64,000 nucleotides of DNA from Alistipes onderdonkii. Lineage in GTDB: Bacteria; Bacteroidota; Bacteroidia; Bacteroidales; Rikenellaceae. The notes under the pieces were generated by a model. The model saw only the letters and a program-made list of their open reading frames with translations, had not been told where the DNA came from and ran no database searches. Below, one piece after another: positions 19,141 to 28,513 of this stretch (positions are counted from its first letter, which is position 1; each line of letters opens with the position of its first letter). The stretch covers positions 930,001-994,000 of the forward strand of contig NZ_CP102251.1 in assembly GCF_025145285.1 (NCBI RefSeq), given 5' to 3'. The position numbers were made by a program, and so were the translations under genes.

Positions 19141-19155
19141 GTTTTACAAGTGTTA

Positions 19156-20187
19156 TTATTTCATCAGGCCCCCGGACACATTGCCCGTGGCGGCTCCGGC
19201 AGCTCCGGCGGCGACGTTTGTAGCTCCGCCGAAAACACCCGTAACCTTTTTGTTGTAGGCCCTGGTCCCTGCGGACTGCACAATCCAGCTTGCAACGGTC
19301 GGAATCGTGAAATAGCCGATAATCGAGATAAGCAGGAAAATCAGGTAGACCGAGTTCGCAGAATCCGGCAGAAACGAGTGATCGCCGATCAATTCGATGT
19401 CCCGATCCAGCGACAAAACCTGAATCTTCGCAAGCATGGCGCTGAACAGGTCGGCGATAGGCAACCAAAGATAGACCGAGATATAGCGCGAAAACCAATA
19501 GGTCAAGGTCGATTGAAACCCGTCGTAGATGCTGATTGCAAAAGCAATCGGCCCCAGAATCGTAAGGATCACCAGATAGAATGTCCGCAGGGTGTCGATC
19601 ACCAACGCCGCAGCCCCGAACAGGATTTCCAGCAGCCACCGGAATAATTGAAGTACCCAATATTTCGTACTGAAAATATGCGTTACCTCATACAGCGCAT
19701 CCATGACACTTTGCGTCGGAACATCCAGCCCCAGCGCCCGCAATTCCGCATCATAATCCTCATTCGGGTCTATTACGCCGTATGTCTTGCGGCGTACAGC
19801 TTCCTCCCATTCCAAACGGTCTTTCTTCTTTTGAAGTTCTTTCATATCCAGCAGTTGATCTTTCAGGATATGATTTGTGCCAACGACCAGCGGTTTTAAA
19901 ATTCCGTTGATCGAATTGATAACGATGGGCCGGAAAGAGATAATGCACAAGCCGATAACGAACGGCCGCAACAGACTGAATACGTCGATGGCTTCGGCCC
20001 GCGCAAGGGCCTGCCAGACCCGGTAGCTGATATACAGCAGCGCCCCCAATCCGGCGACGGCCGTAGCGAACGTGGCAATATCGTCCGTTAGGGGCGTCAT
20101 CTGATCGTAGAGGTTGCGAAGAATTTTGTGCAGGCTGGTGAAATGAATATCCATCCCGTCAGATAAAGGCATTACCATAGCTACCAA
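19156..20187 (-). CDS. traJ: Conjugal transfer membrane protein TraJ (VirB6-like)
   Basis: A polytopic protein of 343 residues and several hydrophobic helices (for example FVIGLCIISFRPIVINSING and VYLIFLLISIIGYFTIPTVA). This is the TraJ family of Bacteroidetes elements, comparable with VirB6 in the inner-membrane channel. Its start overlaps the end of traI by 7 bases, which implies coupled translation. Confidence 0.92.
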   Translation of the reverse strand: MVAMVMPLSDGMDIHFTSLHKILRNLYDQMTPLTDDIATFATAVAGLGALLYISYRVWQALARAEAIDVFSLLRPFVIGLCIISFRPIVINSINGILKPLVVGTNHILKDQLLDMKELQKKKDRLEWEEAVRRKTYGVIDPNEDYDAELRALGLDVPTQSVMDALYEVTHIFSTKYWVLQLFRWLLEILFGAAALVIDTLRTFYLVILTILGPIAFAISIYDGFQSTLTYWFSRYISVYLWLPIADLFSAMLAKIQVLSLDRDIELIGDHSFLPDSANSVYLIFLLISIIGYFTIPTVASWIVQSAGTRAYNKKVTGVFGGATNVAAGAAGAATGNVSGGLMK

Positions 20188-20807
20188 TATTTTTCGTCCG
20201 GCGAACCGTATAAATCCAACACCCGCTGCGTGTCGTTTTTCCGCTGCGAACGCAGGTACGAAACGGAGATGTTTTTGCGCGTGTAGTAGACCATCAGATC
20301 GCGCGTGTGCGTGAGTTCGCCGTGCGCTTGGTCGATACGGTCCAGCCGTTCCTTATCGGTCATGGAGTAATCCGTCGGATTGACGATTTCTTTCAGGTCT
20401 TTCAGGGAGTTCATGCCCCTTTCCAGAAGTTTATTATACCCCGCGGCAATGGCCGAAAGTTCCGCGGACGAAAAATTATCGTCCGTGAGCATTTTGTCGT
20501 AACTTGTTACGTAGATGTCCGAGAGTTCCCCGACCAATAGAATGGACTGCTGAACCTTACGGGCGTCCCGGACAAGGTGCGTGACATTGCGCAGGCGGTC
20601 GTAATACTCCTTGCCCTGACGGTAGATTTTCATGGTTTCCTTGAAGTTGCCGATCATATTCTCCGCCGTGGTCGAAGTCTGCACCAGCTCCGTAACGGAA
20701 TTGACAATGCTTTGTGTAATGTTGGCCGCATCCGTCACCGGAATCTGCGCCCGCGCCACTCCCGACAGGAGCAGTGCGGAGAGAAAGGATAAAAGGATTC
20801 TGCGCAT
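20181..20807 (-). CDS. traI: Conjugal transfer protein TraI (DUF4141)
   Basis: A 208-residue secreted protein: signal peptide (SFLSALLLSGVARAQ) followed by a helical DUF4141 domain (ETMKIYRQGKEYYDRLRNV). Comparable with VirB5 in position and export signal. Overlaps traJ by 7 bases. Confidence 0.88.
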   Translation of the reverse strand: MRRILLSFLSALLLSGVARAQIPVTDAANITQSIVNSVTELVQTSTTAENMIGNFKETMKIYRQGKEYYDRLRNVTHLVRDARKVQQSILLVGELSDIYVTSYDKMLTDDNFSSAELSAIAAGYNKLLERGMNSLKDLKEIVNPTDYSMTDKERLDRIDQAHGELTHTRDLMVYYTRKNISVSYLRSQRKNDTQRVLDLYGSPDEKYW

Positions 20808-20809
20808 GG

Positions 20810-21211
20810 CTATCCGAAAATTTGATCGTCCCGCAGGAATGTCCCGTAGCCGGGAAACGTAATGCTGTCATGCAGCGGGTTCGTGGTGATCGTATGCTCC
20901 ACACCGTCGTAACAGGCTTTCAGCATGTCGCCGTCCACGCGGACAAAGACCCGCAGCAGGCGCGTCCGCTTGCGGTTCAACGGCGGGGCGTAAATTGCCG
21001 CATTGAATCCCTCCGGCAGCTTGGAGATAATAAGTCCCCGGTTAAGGTCCGGGGTCGTCCAACCGCCGCAGATGTAATCCCTGCGGATTTCCGCACGGCT
21101 CACCCGCACGTCGTCGGCGACGGCGGCAAGGCTTTCGGCAGCATGGCGAAGCGTCGCCGAAAGATGTTCTATGGCCGATTCGATTGCTCTTTTTTTCTTA
21201 CTCTTAAACAT
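20810..21211 (-). CDS. Small protein in the traH position of the tra operon
   Basis: A 133-residue soluble protein with a helical N-terminus and a beta-rich second half (LRVFVRVDGDMLKACYDGVE). No family is recognised. It lies between traG and traI, where CTnDOT has traH, but no homology is claimed. Spacing of 2-4 bases to its neighbours indicates co-transcription. Confidence 0.7.
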   Translation of the reverse strand: MFKSKKKRAIESAIEHLSATLRHAAESLAAVADDVRVSRAEIRRDYICGGWTTPDLNRGLIISKLPEGFNAAIYAPPLNRKRTRLLRVFVRVDGDMLKACYDGVEHTITTNPLHDSITFPGYGTFLRDDQIFG

Positions 21212-21215
21212 AATT

Positions 21216-22913
21216 TTAATTTTTAGGTTCGTGTTTTTCTTTGTTTTCGGCGAGTTGTTTGATCGCCAGTTCGATGTCCCCGTCCAGCTTGTCGGTGAGC
21301 GTGAACAATTCCATTTTCTCCCTTTCTTCCGTGGTGTAGGTGTAGTACTCGGCCGCGCTGACCTCCGTAGCGTAGACCGCAGACTGAACGCCGCCCATTC
21401 CTATCCAGACCTCCTTATACTTGCGCTTCGGGTCGTTCGCAAGGTTGATAGACAAGATTTGCGATTTCTCCTTATCGGTCAGCCCCAGCAGGTTTTGGAT
21501 TGCGTCGAACTTATTCATGTACTTGCGCATGTCCAGCAGGATTTTCGTGTCGGAGTTGTTGATGATCGCCTCCTTTACAATCGGCGAGGAAACAATATCG
21601 TCGATCTCTTGTGTTACGACGAGGATTTCGCCGAAAAATTTGCGAATCGTTTTGAATAAATACTTGATGTACTGGCTCATAGATGCGCTTGTCAGGGCTT
21701 TCCAACATTCTTCGATCACGATCAGTTTGCGAACGCCTTGCAGCCGTCGCATTTTGGAAATAAAACACTCCATGATAATCAGCGTCGTAACGGGCAACAG
21801 TATCGGGTGGTCCTTGATATTGTCCAGTTCGAACACGATAAAGCGTTTGTTCAGCAGGTCGATGTTCTGTTCCGAGTTGAGCAGGTAATCGTATTCGCCG
21901 CCCTTATAGTAGGGTTCCAGGACGTTCAGGAAATTCTCGATGTCGAAATCCTTTTCCCGAACCCGCTTGCGTTCGAGCAATCCGCGATACTCCTTGTCGA
22001 TAAATTCATAGAACGTGTCGAACGACGGGCGCAGGTCGTCACGGTTCTGAATTTGCTGAATATACAGGCTCACAGCGTTCGACAGCGCGACTTCCTCGGA
22101 GCGGCGCGGGGGTTCGTTGTCCCGTTTCCACAGGGTAAGAATCAGCGTCTTGATACTTTCGCGCTTCTCAACGTCGTAGATATTATCGTCGCTGAAAAAC
22201 GGGTTGAAACTGATCGGATTGTCCTCGGTATAGGTAAAATAAATTCCGTCCTGACCGCCCGTGCGATGGTTGATTAATGCACACAGCCCTTTGTAGCTGT
22301 TTCCCACATCGACCAGGACAACGTGTGTGCCCTGTTCGTAGTACTGACGAACCAAGTGATTGACAAAGAAAGATTTGCCACCTCCCGATCCTGAAATGAC
22401 GATACGATTCCTGTTGCAGATTACACCCCGTTTCATCGGCTCGTCGGATATGTCCAGATGCAGGGGTTTACCCGTAATCCGGTCCACCATTTTTATTCCG
22501 AACGGCGACGGCGAATCCCGGTAATTCGTTTCCTCCACGAAAAAGCACAGGGCTTGTTCCAGGTAGGTATAGAAACTTTCCTCTGCCGGGAAGTCGCTTT
22601 CATTGCCGGGAATACCCGCCCAGAACAGCGCCGGAACATCGACCGTGTTATGCCGCGGCTTACACTCCATCGTCGCAAGCTGCGACCCCACATCTGCCTT
22701 AATGCGTTTCAACTGCTCCGCATCGTCCGACCACGCCAAGACATTACAATGACACCGCACGGGCGTAAGACCCCGGCTATGTCCCTCGTTCAAAAACTGA
22801 TCGAGCCATTCCTTGTTGATCTGATTGGCGCGGCTATACCGCGAGAGCGATTGCAGGTTCCGGGTACGTTTCTCGAACTGCTGGAATGTTTCGGCAGGAT
22901 TGTCCAGAAAAAT
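21216..22913 (-). CDS. traG: TraG conjugation ATPase (VirB4-like), exon 2
   Basis: The C-terminal 565 residues of the VirB4-type ATPase that powers the mating channel. It contains the Walker A motif SGSGGGKSFF, a Walker B-like region (LIVIEECWKAL) and the segment ANQINKEWLDQFLNEGHS typical of TraG. It is separated from exon 1 by a group II intron. After removal of 22914-25316 the frame joins exactly (270 codons plus 565 codons, 835 residues), the normal size of TraG. Confidence 0.93.
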   Translation of the reverse strand: MFLDNPAETFQQFEKRTRNLQSLSRYSRANQINKEWLDQFLNEGHSRGLTPVRCHCNVLAWSDDAEQLKRIKADVGSQLATMECKPRHNTVDVPALFWAGIPGNESDFPAEESFYTYLEQALCFFVEETNYRDSPSPFGIKMVDRITGKPLHLDISDEPMKRGVICNRNRIVISGSGGGKSFFVNHLVRQYYEQGTHVVLVDVGNSYKGLCALINHRTGGQDGIYFTYTEDNPISFNPFFSDDNIYDVEKRESIKTLILTLWKRDNEPPRRSEEVALSNAVSLYIQQIQNRDDLRPSFDTFYEFIDKEYRGLLERKRVREKDFDIENFLNVLEPYYKGGEYDYLLNSEQNIDLLNKRFIVFELDNIKDHPILLPVTTLIIMECFISKMRRLQGVRKLIVIEECWKALTSASMSQYIKYLFKTIRKFFGEILVVTQEIDDIVSSPIVKEAIINNSDTKILLDMRKYMNKFDAIQNLLGLTDKEKSQILSINLANDPKRKYKEVWIGMGGVQSAVYATEVSAAEYYTYTTEEREKMELFTLTDKLDGDIELAIKQLAENKEKHEPKN

Positions 22914-22954
22914 GTCGAGTAGGTCGGGAGCATTACTGCTCCCTTCCCCTCTAA

Positions 22955-22988
22955 GAACCGTACGTGATACTTTCGCATCATACGGCTC
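22955..22988 (-). ncRNA. Group II intron domain V
   Basis: A 34-base hairpin on the minus strand, beginning GAGCCGTATGATGCG, with a GAAA tetraloop and ending ACGTACGGTTC. It carries the AGC catalytic triad next to the stem base. Domain VI with a GGGAGC/GCTCCC stem follows at once toward the 3' splice site. Confidence 0.9.
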
Positions 22989-23007
22989 AAGCAACTCAAA
23001 GTTTCTA

Positions 23008-24690
23008 TTATGAAACCGGCTCATAAGCTCTAATTTTACGGGTAAGTGTACGACTGCATCTGTCATGGGCGATGATTTTGGATTTGCCGGACTTGTCGGA
23101 TAACTCCGCAATAGTCCAGATTTTATCCGCGTCGATTATCTCGCCGCACAACGGACAACGCTGATTTTGTTTCTCCCACATTCTGAGAAAGCCCTGTTTG
23201 CCTTTGAGAGAGCTTAACATTTTCATCCTGTTACGCATCTCAAAGTATGGTCGCCATTCCGGGTCGAATGGGTTGGCTTTGCTGCGGATTTTGATAGGCT
23301 TGGTCTTCGTATCAATATCGGATAGATACTTCAGTGTGTACGGAAATGGTTTCCCGTTGTTCTTCAGCATCGTACCGAATGTCCACGCCCGGCCTTTCTT
23401 CGACAGAAAATACCTGTTGTAAACCCACTTCTTACCCTTGTGGCGGTGGCGGCGTAATGCCCACGCCCACAGTTTGTAGAAGATTTGTGCGTCTGCGTTC
23501 TTGAAGGTTTTGGCGGCTACGCAACCCTTGTAATAGTTGCCCCAACCGGTTATGACGGGGTTTAGAAGTCCGATAAGTTTGTCCTGCCTAATAGCTTGGT
23601 TCTTACGAACAATACTTTTAATTTTGGCAAGGAACTCCTTGACGTTCTTCTTTGACGGTTTGATAAGCAGCGTACCTTTGTATTTCCTGATGTTGAAACC
23701 CAGAAAGTCAAATCCTTCATCAATGTGAGTAATCTTCGTCTTTTCTTCTGATAGGGTAAGCCCCCGTGCTTGAAGAAACTCGCTGACTGCGGGTTTGATT
23801 TGCGATTCCAAAATTTCCCTGTCGGAACAGGTAATAATGAAATCATCTGCGTATCGCACAAGATTTACCATAGGATTGAAATATCCCATTTTGGTACGTC
23901 TCAGTTTGAAATTTTCTGCAAGCATTGCTTGCAGGCCGTCGAGTGCCATATTCGCGAGTGTCGGCGATATGATACCGCCCTGCGGCGCACCTTCCTCGGT
24001 GGGAAACAGTTGCCGGTTGAATACGAATCCACTTTCCAGCCATTTACGGAGCATGACCTTATCCATAGGGATATAGTCGAGTAACCATTGATGGCTGATG
24101 TGGTCGAAACAACCTTTGATGTCCCCTTCGAGTATCCATTGCGGAGATACCTCTTTTGAAAGTATCGTATGGCATTGTACTATCGCATCGACCGTACACC
24201 TTTCCCTACGGAAGCCGTAAGAGTGTCTGTCGGCGGTAGTTTCTGCTACCGGGTTCAGAGCCATGAGGTATAATGCCTGCATGGCCCTGTCTTTCATTGT
24301 AGGTATTCCTAACGGACGGAGTTTGCCGTTACTCTTCTTGATATGTACCCTTCGTAACGGTTGCGGGTTGTAGCCACGTCTTTTCAGATCGGCGACAGCA
24401 CCCATTTTTGCGTTGGGAGTAGTCCAGAGAACTTTATCCACTCCCGCCGTGTTCTTACCTTTGTTAGAGGTAACTCGTTTGACCGCCAACGCTTTGGCGT
24501 AAAACGAGTGGGTCAATGTCCATTGCAGGGCTTTTACCTTGCCCGGACGACCCTCTTTCTGAGCCTTTACAATACGTCCTTGCAGCTTCTGAACCGCAGC
24601 TTCGCATCTGACCCAATCAATGTCGGTCCAGTTGTTCCACTGCCTACGGTCAGCAGGCGCACACGATAAATTAATCTCGTTCATTTGCAT
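23008..24690 (-). CDS. ltrA: Group II intron-encoded reverse transcriptase / maturase
   Basis: A 560-residue intron protein that splices the intron and drives retrohoming. It has an RT domain with the active-site motif RYADDFIITC, conserved RT block GDIKGCFDHISHQWLLD, the maturase (domain X) helices (LLNPVITGWGNYYKG), and a C-terminal Cys-rich piece (RCPLCGEIIDADK ... AHDRC), an HNH-like endonuclease relic or variant. It is encoded in intron domain IV on the same strand. No inactivating mutation is seen. Confidence 0.95.
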   Translation of the reverse strand: MQMNEINLSCAPADRRQWNNWTDIDWVRCEAAVQKLQGRIVKAQKEGRPGKVKALQWTLTHSFYAKALAVKRVTSNKGKNTAGVDKVLWTTPNAKMGAVADLKRRGYNPQPLRRVHIKKSNGKLRPLGIPTMKDRAMQALYLMALNPVAETTADRHSYGFRRERCTVDAIVQCHTILSKEVSPQWILEGDIKGCFDHISHQWLLDYIPMDKVMLRKWLESGFVFNRQLFPTEEGAPQGGIISPTLANMALDGLQAMLAENFKLRRTKMGYFNPMVNLVRYADDFIITCSDREILESQIKPAVSEFLQARGLTLSEEKTKITHIDEGFDFLGFNIRKYKGTLLIKPSKKNVKEFLAKIKSIVRKNQAIRQDKLIGLLNPVITGWGNYYKGCVAAKTFKNADAQIFYKLWAWALRRHRHKGKKWVYNRYFLSKKGRAWTFGTMLKNNGKPFPYTLKYLSDIDTKTKPIKIRSKANPFDPEWRPYFEMRNRMKMLSSLKGKQGFLRMWEKQNQRCPLCGEIIDADKIWTIAELSDKSGKSKIIAHDRCSRTLTRKIRAYEPVS

Positions 24691-25316
24691 TCCTTCTTTT
24701 AGAAAGTTCTACATAGTTTCTTGTAAAGAGTCACCTCGCAGAAGTCTGCCCGCTTTCGCGGCGGAGTGACGTTGAAACTCCTATCCGCCCCGTTACAGGA
24801 CGGCATTCGCTTTTTCTGCGTTCCCATACCCGCACCTCATTCGGCTTTCCTTGCGGTCGGCTTACCTGCCCGAAGGCAGGAGAGATACGGGTTTACCAAG
24901 TTTCGCGTAAGTAACAAATGAGCGGGTTAGGTTCTGTCCGTTGCGCCGGCAGTGCTTTGTCCGTGTAACCCCACAATACAAAGGGTTATCCGACTGCGTT
25001 ACCTTTTGGTTCAAGCCTCTCAGCAACTTTGGCTTGTTCGTACATTACGACGCTTATAACAGTTCGCTTGTGCTAACCATACCGCCCAGCCTCGCTCCCC
25101 GACTCTTTTGTGCTAAGAGCAGTTGCCGTTCCCTCGCGGTTCGGGCTTCTCCTTGCGGAAGGGCTACTTTGTCCGGCCAGCTTCGCACCCCGCCTTTTGA
25201 GCGACGCACGTGACCGTAGGCTACTATTGACGGAACAATAGGTTTAATCTGATCTGAATGATATTTGTTACTTCATTTGATTGTTAAACAATTACTTACA
25301 CGACCTCTTGTCGCAC

Positions 25317-26126
25317 ATACTGATTATAGATATGGTCGCACGACAGCAGCAGACCCACCGGAGCCGCGAACGACAGGCGGCAGTCGCTCCGGTCCGTCGA
25401 GAGCCGTTCGAAACGGCTGTCCGTCGAAACTTTTTGCGGCAGGTCGTCCAAATCCGACAGCGTGTGCAGGCACAGCGTATTGTCGCCGACCTGCATCCGT
25501 CCGGGGTCCAGCCGCATGTCCTGCAACGTGGCCGTGTCGTCCTGCGTGAGTGCGAAGTACTTTTCCAGAATCCCGGCCTTTTCCGGCGTGCCGACGATCT
25601 CCGCTTCCGTGAGCCGTTCGACCTTGAAAAGCCCGCTTTCGTTGATGATGCTTTCCGCCTGGCTCACGGCATCCAGAAACAGCCCCACGGCATCCTTATC
25701 CCGCACCTCTTTCGGGGTCAGGTAGCCCCGGCAGAGGGTGTTGAACGTCGATTGCTGCCGCGTGCGCTCCCGTGTGGTTTTGGTGATGAACAGGTAGCAG
25801 GTGTGGTTCAGGTACGGACGTTCGTTGAAATGACGTTCATAGCTGCGGCTTAAAAAACTCATGTCCTCCGTAATCTGGGGTACATACCGCTCGGAAATAA
25901 ACCAGTCCTGTTTATGCACGACCGTAAAATCCGGTAGTACCCGGATTGCCTTTGCTCATGTCGCGTGCATGGCTTCGTAATCCTCGCCCGCAACGGTGAA
26001 CAGTTCCGGCAATTCGACACGAAACGCTACCGTAATGTCGGCTTCTTTGCTGACGATGCAGCCCTGTTCGACAGCCAGCAGCGGAAATTTCCGCTCCAGC
26101 GTGGTAGTTTTCAGCGTGCTATACAT
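25317..26126 (-). CDS. traG: TraG conjugation ATPase, exon 1, read through one in-frame TGA
   Basis: The N-terminal 270 codons of TraG (MYSTLKTTTLERKFPLLAVE onward). An in-frame TGA at 25956-25958 (codon 57) lies in YEAMHAT-TGA-AKAIRVLPDF. TraG proteins of Bacteroides elements have Trp at or next to this place (pattern HSSW-x-KAIKVLP), so the TGA sits at a conserved Trp. An internal ATG at 25919 would miss the first 69 residues. Exon 1 ends at CAG-TAT immediately before the intron 5' end. Confidence 0.88.
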
Positions 26127-26439
26127 GGCTCGAACGGATTAGGCGCTTCACACGGCGACGGTTGGTGATACGGCGGGGATGCAGCTTTACGGCCAACGCT
26201 TTCATAAGCCCATACGTGCCGTATTTCTCATTCAGCCTGTATGTCAGCATCACGACCCCGGCGGCCAGAGCGCCACCGACACCCAGGCAGAGGAATTGAC
26301 CCACGCCGCACATATACAAGACGACGACGATCAGGAATGCCCCGATAAGTCCCCCGGCGCAGATGAAAAGGTACTGGCTTCGCAGTCCTTTAAATTCGAC
26401 GGGCGCATCCACGCCCTTATGAATTTCGAATGTTGTCAT
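26119..26439 (-). CDS. traF: Conjugal transfer membrane protein TraF (DUF4133, VirB3-like)
   Basis: A 106-residue protein with two adjacent membrane helices (YLFICAGGLIGAFLIVVVLY and GVGGALAAGVVMLTYRLNEK), the DUF4133 family found between traE and traG. The N-terminal FEIHKGVDAPVEFKGLRSQY is characteristic. It overlaps the traG start by 8 bases. Confidence 0.92.
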   Translation of the reverse strand: MTTFEIHKGVDAPVEFKGLRSQYLFICAGGLIGAFLIVVVLYMCGVGQFLCLGVGGALAAGVVMLTYRLNEKYGTYGLMKALAVKLHPRRITNRRRVKRLIRSSHV

Positions 26440-26442
26440 ATA

Positions 26443-26817
26443 CTAATACGTTGTGCCGAAAAATGATTTTAAGACCGTGGCGCAGACGATCAGAAAGACG
26501 CACGCCCCCATCCAACTGGCGCAGGTCTTTGCCGTGTCCGGGTCGCCGGAACTGAATTTGCCGTAGACTTTTACGGCTCCGATCAACCCCACGACGGCCC
26601 CAATTGCGTAAATCAGCTTCACGGCAGGTTCGAAATAGCCGTTTACCATTTGCGCAGCCTGACGGATGCCCGCCGAGCCGTCGCCCGTCTGCGCCGTAGC
26701 TGCCAACGTTCACAGCATGCCCCAAGCCGCGAAGAACAGAGCGGTAAGACGTTTGCGGTACGGAGGCCGGGCCGGATTGAGCGGAGTATTCAAAAATATT
26801 CTGTTTTTACTTTTCAT
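26443..26817 (-). CDS. traE: Conjugal transfer membrane protein TraE (DUF4134, VirB2-like), read through one in-frame TGA
   Basis: A 124-codon protein. The C-terminal 87 residues are DUF4134 with two membrane helices (LIYAIGAVVGLIGAVKVYG; ACVFLIVCATVLKSFFG). An in-frame TGA at 26710-26712 (codon 36) interrupts the signal peptide: FFAAWGML-TGA-TLAATAQ. The same protein uses TGG for Trp a few codons earlier. Starting at the internal ATG after the TGA would remove the hydrophobic core of the export signal, so readthrough is needed for a normal pilin-like precursor. Confidence 0.85.
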
Positions 26818-26989
26818 AGATAATTTGCTTTCGTTTCGGTGAAAAACTGCCGACCGCCCATGACGGCCGGCAGCGATTTATGGAAAATGTTGTCTGACGT
26901 ATTTTCGCCGTTCATAAACGGCACTTCCGTCGTCAGCCGGAATCAAAAAAATCCTTTCCCATAGGCATTTGTTTTAAGTTAGACATCCG
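26818..26989. other. Intergenic gap between traD and traE
   Basis: 172 bases without a gene. It holds a CTGCCG...CGGCAG stem (about 26848-26875), which may slow or stop transcription between traD and traE. No promoter was recognised. Confidence 0.35.
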
Positions 26990-27712
26990 TTATACAAAAT
27001 CTTCCAGACGAAAAACCCGGTCAGATTTTTTATTCTCCCGCGGGGGTGTATCGTCCTCCGCGTGCAGGTCCTTTGTAATCATGTCGAGCATGACCGCGAC
27101 ATACCCGTCCTTTCCATTGAGCTGGTCTAAAATCGACTGCTCGATCTGCGAACCCGAAACGGCCCGCATGGCCCGCCGTGCCGTGGCGATCTCCTGCTGC
27201 GTGGCACTCTTGCCTTTCGAGAAAACCGAGAGTAGAACCAGCAGGTCGTCAGCATCGACAGCACCCGGCTGCGGCCCCTCGTCGGTATTTGCCATGTGAC
27301 GCATATATTCCTCGTCCTCGTTGTAATTGTCGCTCTCCGGCGGCGGTGTCGGGTGCGAAACGGCAGGAGCCGAGCCGTCCGGAGCGTCAGCTTCCGGGGG
27401 CGCAGTCGGCGGTGCTTCCGCTTCCGGCGGTTTTGCAGGTTCCGGCGGCGGTGTCGGTTCAGGTGCAGGTGCAGGTACAGGCGGCGGATCGTACTGATAA
27501 CTCCGGTGTAACGCAATATCTTCCGTCGGCTGCGCTTCCGGCTCCGCTTTCACCGCCGGAGCGGTTATACGATGCAGCCAGCCTTTCACCTTTTCAATCC
27601 GACGCCCGAAAAGCAGGTAATTTAAACGTCCCCGGTATATGTGGCGGTCCAGCAGCATATATACCGAATAGGCCAGTCACAGGGCTATCATCGCTTTACA
27701 GAATATCGGCAT
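26990..27712 (-). CDS. traD: TraD-like conjugation protein, read through one in-frame TGA
   Basis: A 240-codon protein with one N-terminal membrane helix, a proline-rich middle (QYDPPPVPAPAPEPTPPPEP) and a helical C-terminal domain. The TGA at 27677-27679 (codon 12) lies inside the helix: MIAL-TGA-LAYSVYMLLDR. The frame upstream begins at an ATG at 27710-27712 that overlaps the previous gene. A start at the internal ATG (27658) would lose most of the membrane anchor. The assignment to TraD rests on position before traE and on the anchor-plus-linker layout. Confidence 0.7.
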
Positions 27713-28058
27713 GGCTGCGGCTTATTTCGTTAATCCGGTCCTTGTGTGCTTCCAGATGTTCACGCAGGATATTGTCGATATATCCGGCAGTGGTAAGTTC
27801 CCTGCCGCCGATACGCTTCACGATAACCTGCAAGGCATCCCGCACTTCGCGCTCCATGTAGACCGAAACCCGGTTTTTCAGGTTGTGCGGCCGCAGGAAC
27901 TTCGCAGCGTATTCCGGAACATTATGCACTACCTGCATGTCGATACAGGTACATCCCTCGTCCCGCGCATCGGGCAGCCTTTTCTCTTTGCGTCCCGTGA
28001 AAAAGGCGATTCGCAGCAGTCCCCGCCGCATTCGTTTGTTCATGTGTTTTTTTGTCAT
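27696..28058 (-). CDS. DUF3408-like small DNA-binding protein of the traA-traE region
   Basis: A 120-residue basic protein whose C-terminal half resembles a ribbon-helix-helix domain (RVSYM-type strand followed by EVRDALQVIVKRIGGREL and TTAGYIDNILREHLE). Homologous to the C-terminal half of the next gene upstream (SVKAYVNNILDNHLE). This is typical of the paired DUF3408 genes (traB/traC position). Start ATG at 28058 overlaps the TGA stop of the upstream gene (ATGA). Confidence 0.75.
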   Translation of the reverse strand: MTKKHMNKRMRRGLLRIAFFTGRKEKRLPDARDEGCTCIDMQVVHNVPEYAAKFLRPHNLKNRVSVYMEREVRDALQVIVKRIGGRELTTAGYIDNILREHLEAHKDRINEISRSHADIL

Positions 28059-28510
28059 AACTTGAATTTTTTTGTGGTTTCAATTAGTTCGTTTATCTCG
28101 TCCCGGTATTGTTCCAGATGATTGTCCAAAATATTATTTACATAGGCTTTCACGGACATATCATCAGATCCGAGCATCCGGACAATCCATGCCAATTTTT
28201 CCCGTGTACTCCGTTTTATCCGGCAAGAGGTGTCCGGCAAGCAGTTTTGAGGACACAAGAAAATACGTTTGTATTCGTTACCGCAATCTTTCCCTTTATT
28301 ATGTCCTGCGTTTGTTTCGGATTGCCTAACGATAACTTGTGCCGACCGTGTGATTTGGGATTCCGTCTGCATTTCCGGTGGAGGAGTTTCCGGTGGCGGA
28401 GCCGCTGGCGCTTGTTTCGGAACCAACCGCGGCGGTGCATCAACCCCACCGATCAAGTTGCGAATCATATCCTCGTCAATCGGCTCATAGCGTCCCTGTT
28501 TCTTTGCCAT
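28055..28510 (-). CDS. DUF3408 domain protein
   Basis: A 151-residue protein with an unordered N-terminal third (PPETPPPEMQ) and a C-terminal ribbon-helix-helix-like DUF3408 domain (CRIKRSTREKLAWIVRMLGS). Found just after traA in Bacteroidetes conjugative elements. It ends in TGA overlapping the ATG of the next gene. Reading this TGA as Trp would lead only to a short out-of-family extension, so here it acts as a stop. Confidence 0.85.
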   Translation of the reverse strand: MAKKQGRYEPIDEDMIRNLIGGVDAPPRLVPKQAPAAPPPETPPPEMQTESQITRSAQVIVRQSETNAGHNKGKDCGNEYKRIFLCPQNCLPDTSCRIKRSTREKLAWIVRMLGSDDMSVKAYVNNILDNHLEQYRDEINELIETTKKFKL

Positions 28511-28513
28511 AGC

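Larger units (their letters stand above)
22914..25316 (-). mobile_element. Group II intron inserted in traG (about 2403 bases)
   Basis: The intron is read on the minus strand. Its 5' end at 25316 starts GTGCGAC, the bacterial group II consensus. Its 3' end at 22914 finishes CTACTCGAC. A domain V hairpin lies at 22955-22988 (arms GAGCCGTA.. and ..TACGGTTC, GAAA loop), followed by a domain VI stem-loop. It contains its own reverse transcriptase-maturase gene. Splicing joins CAG-TAT to ATT-TTT-CTG and restores the TraG sequence NQYIFLDNP, which supports these boundaries. Confidence 0.93.
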
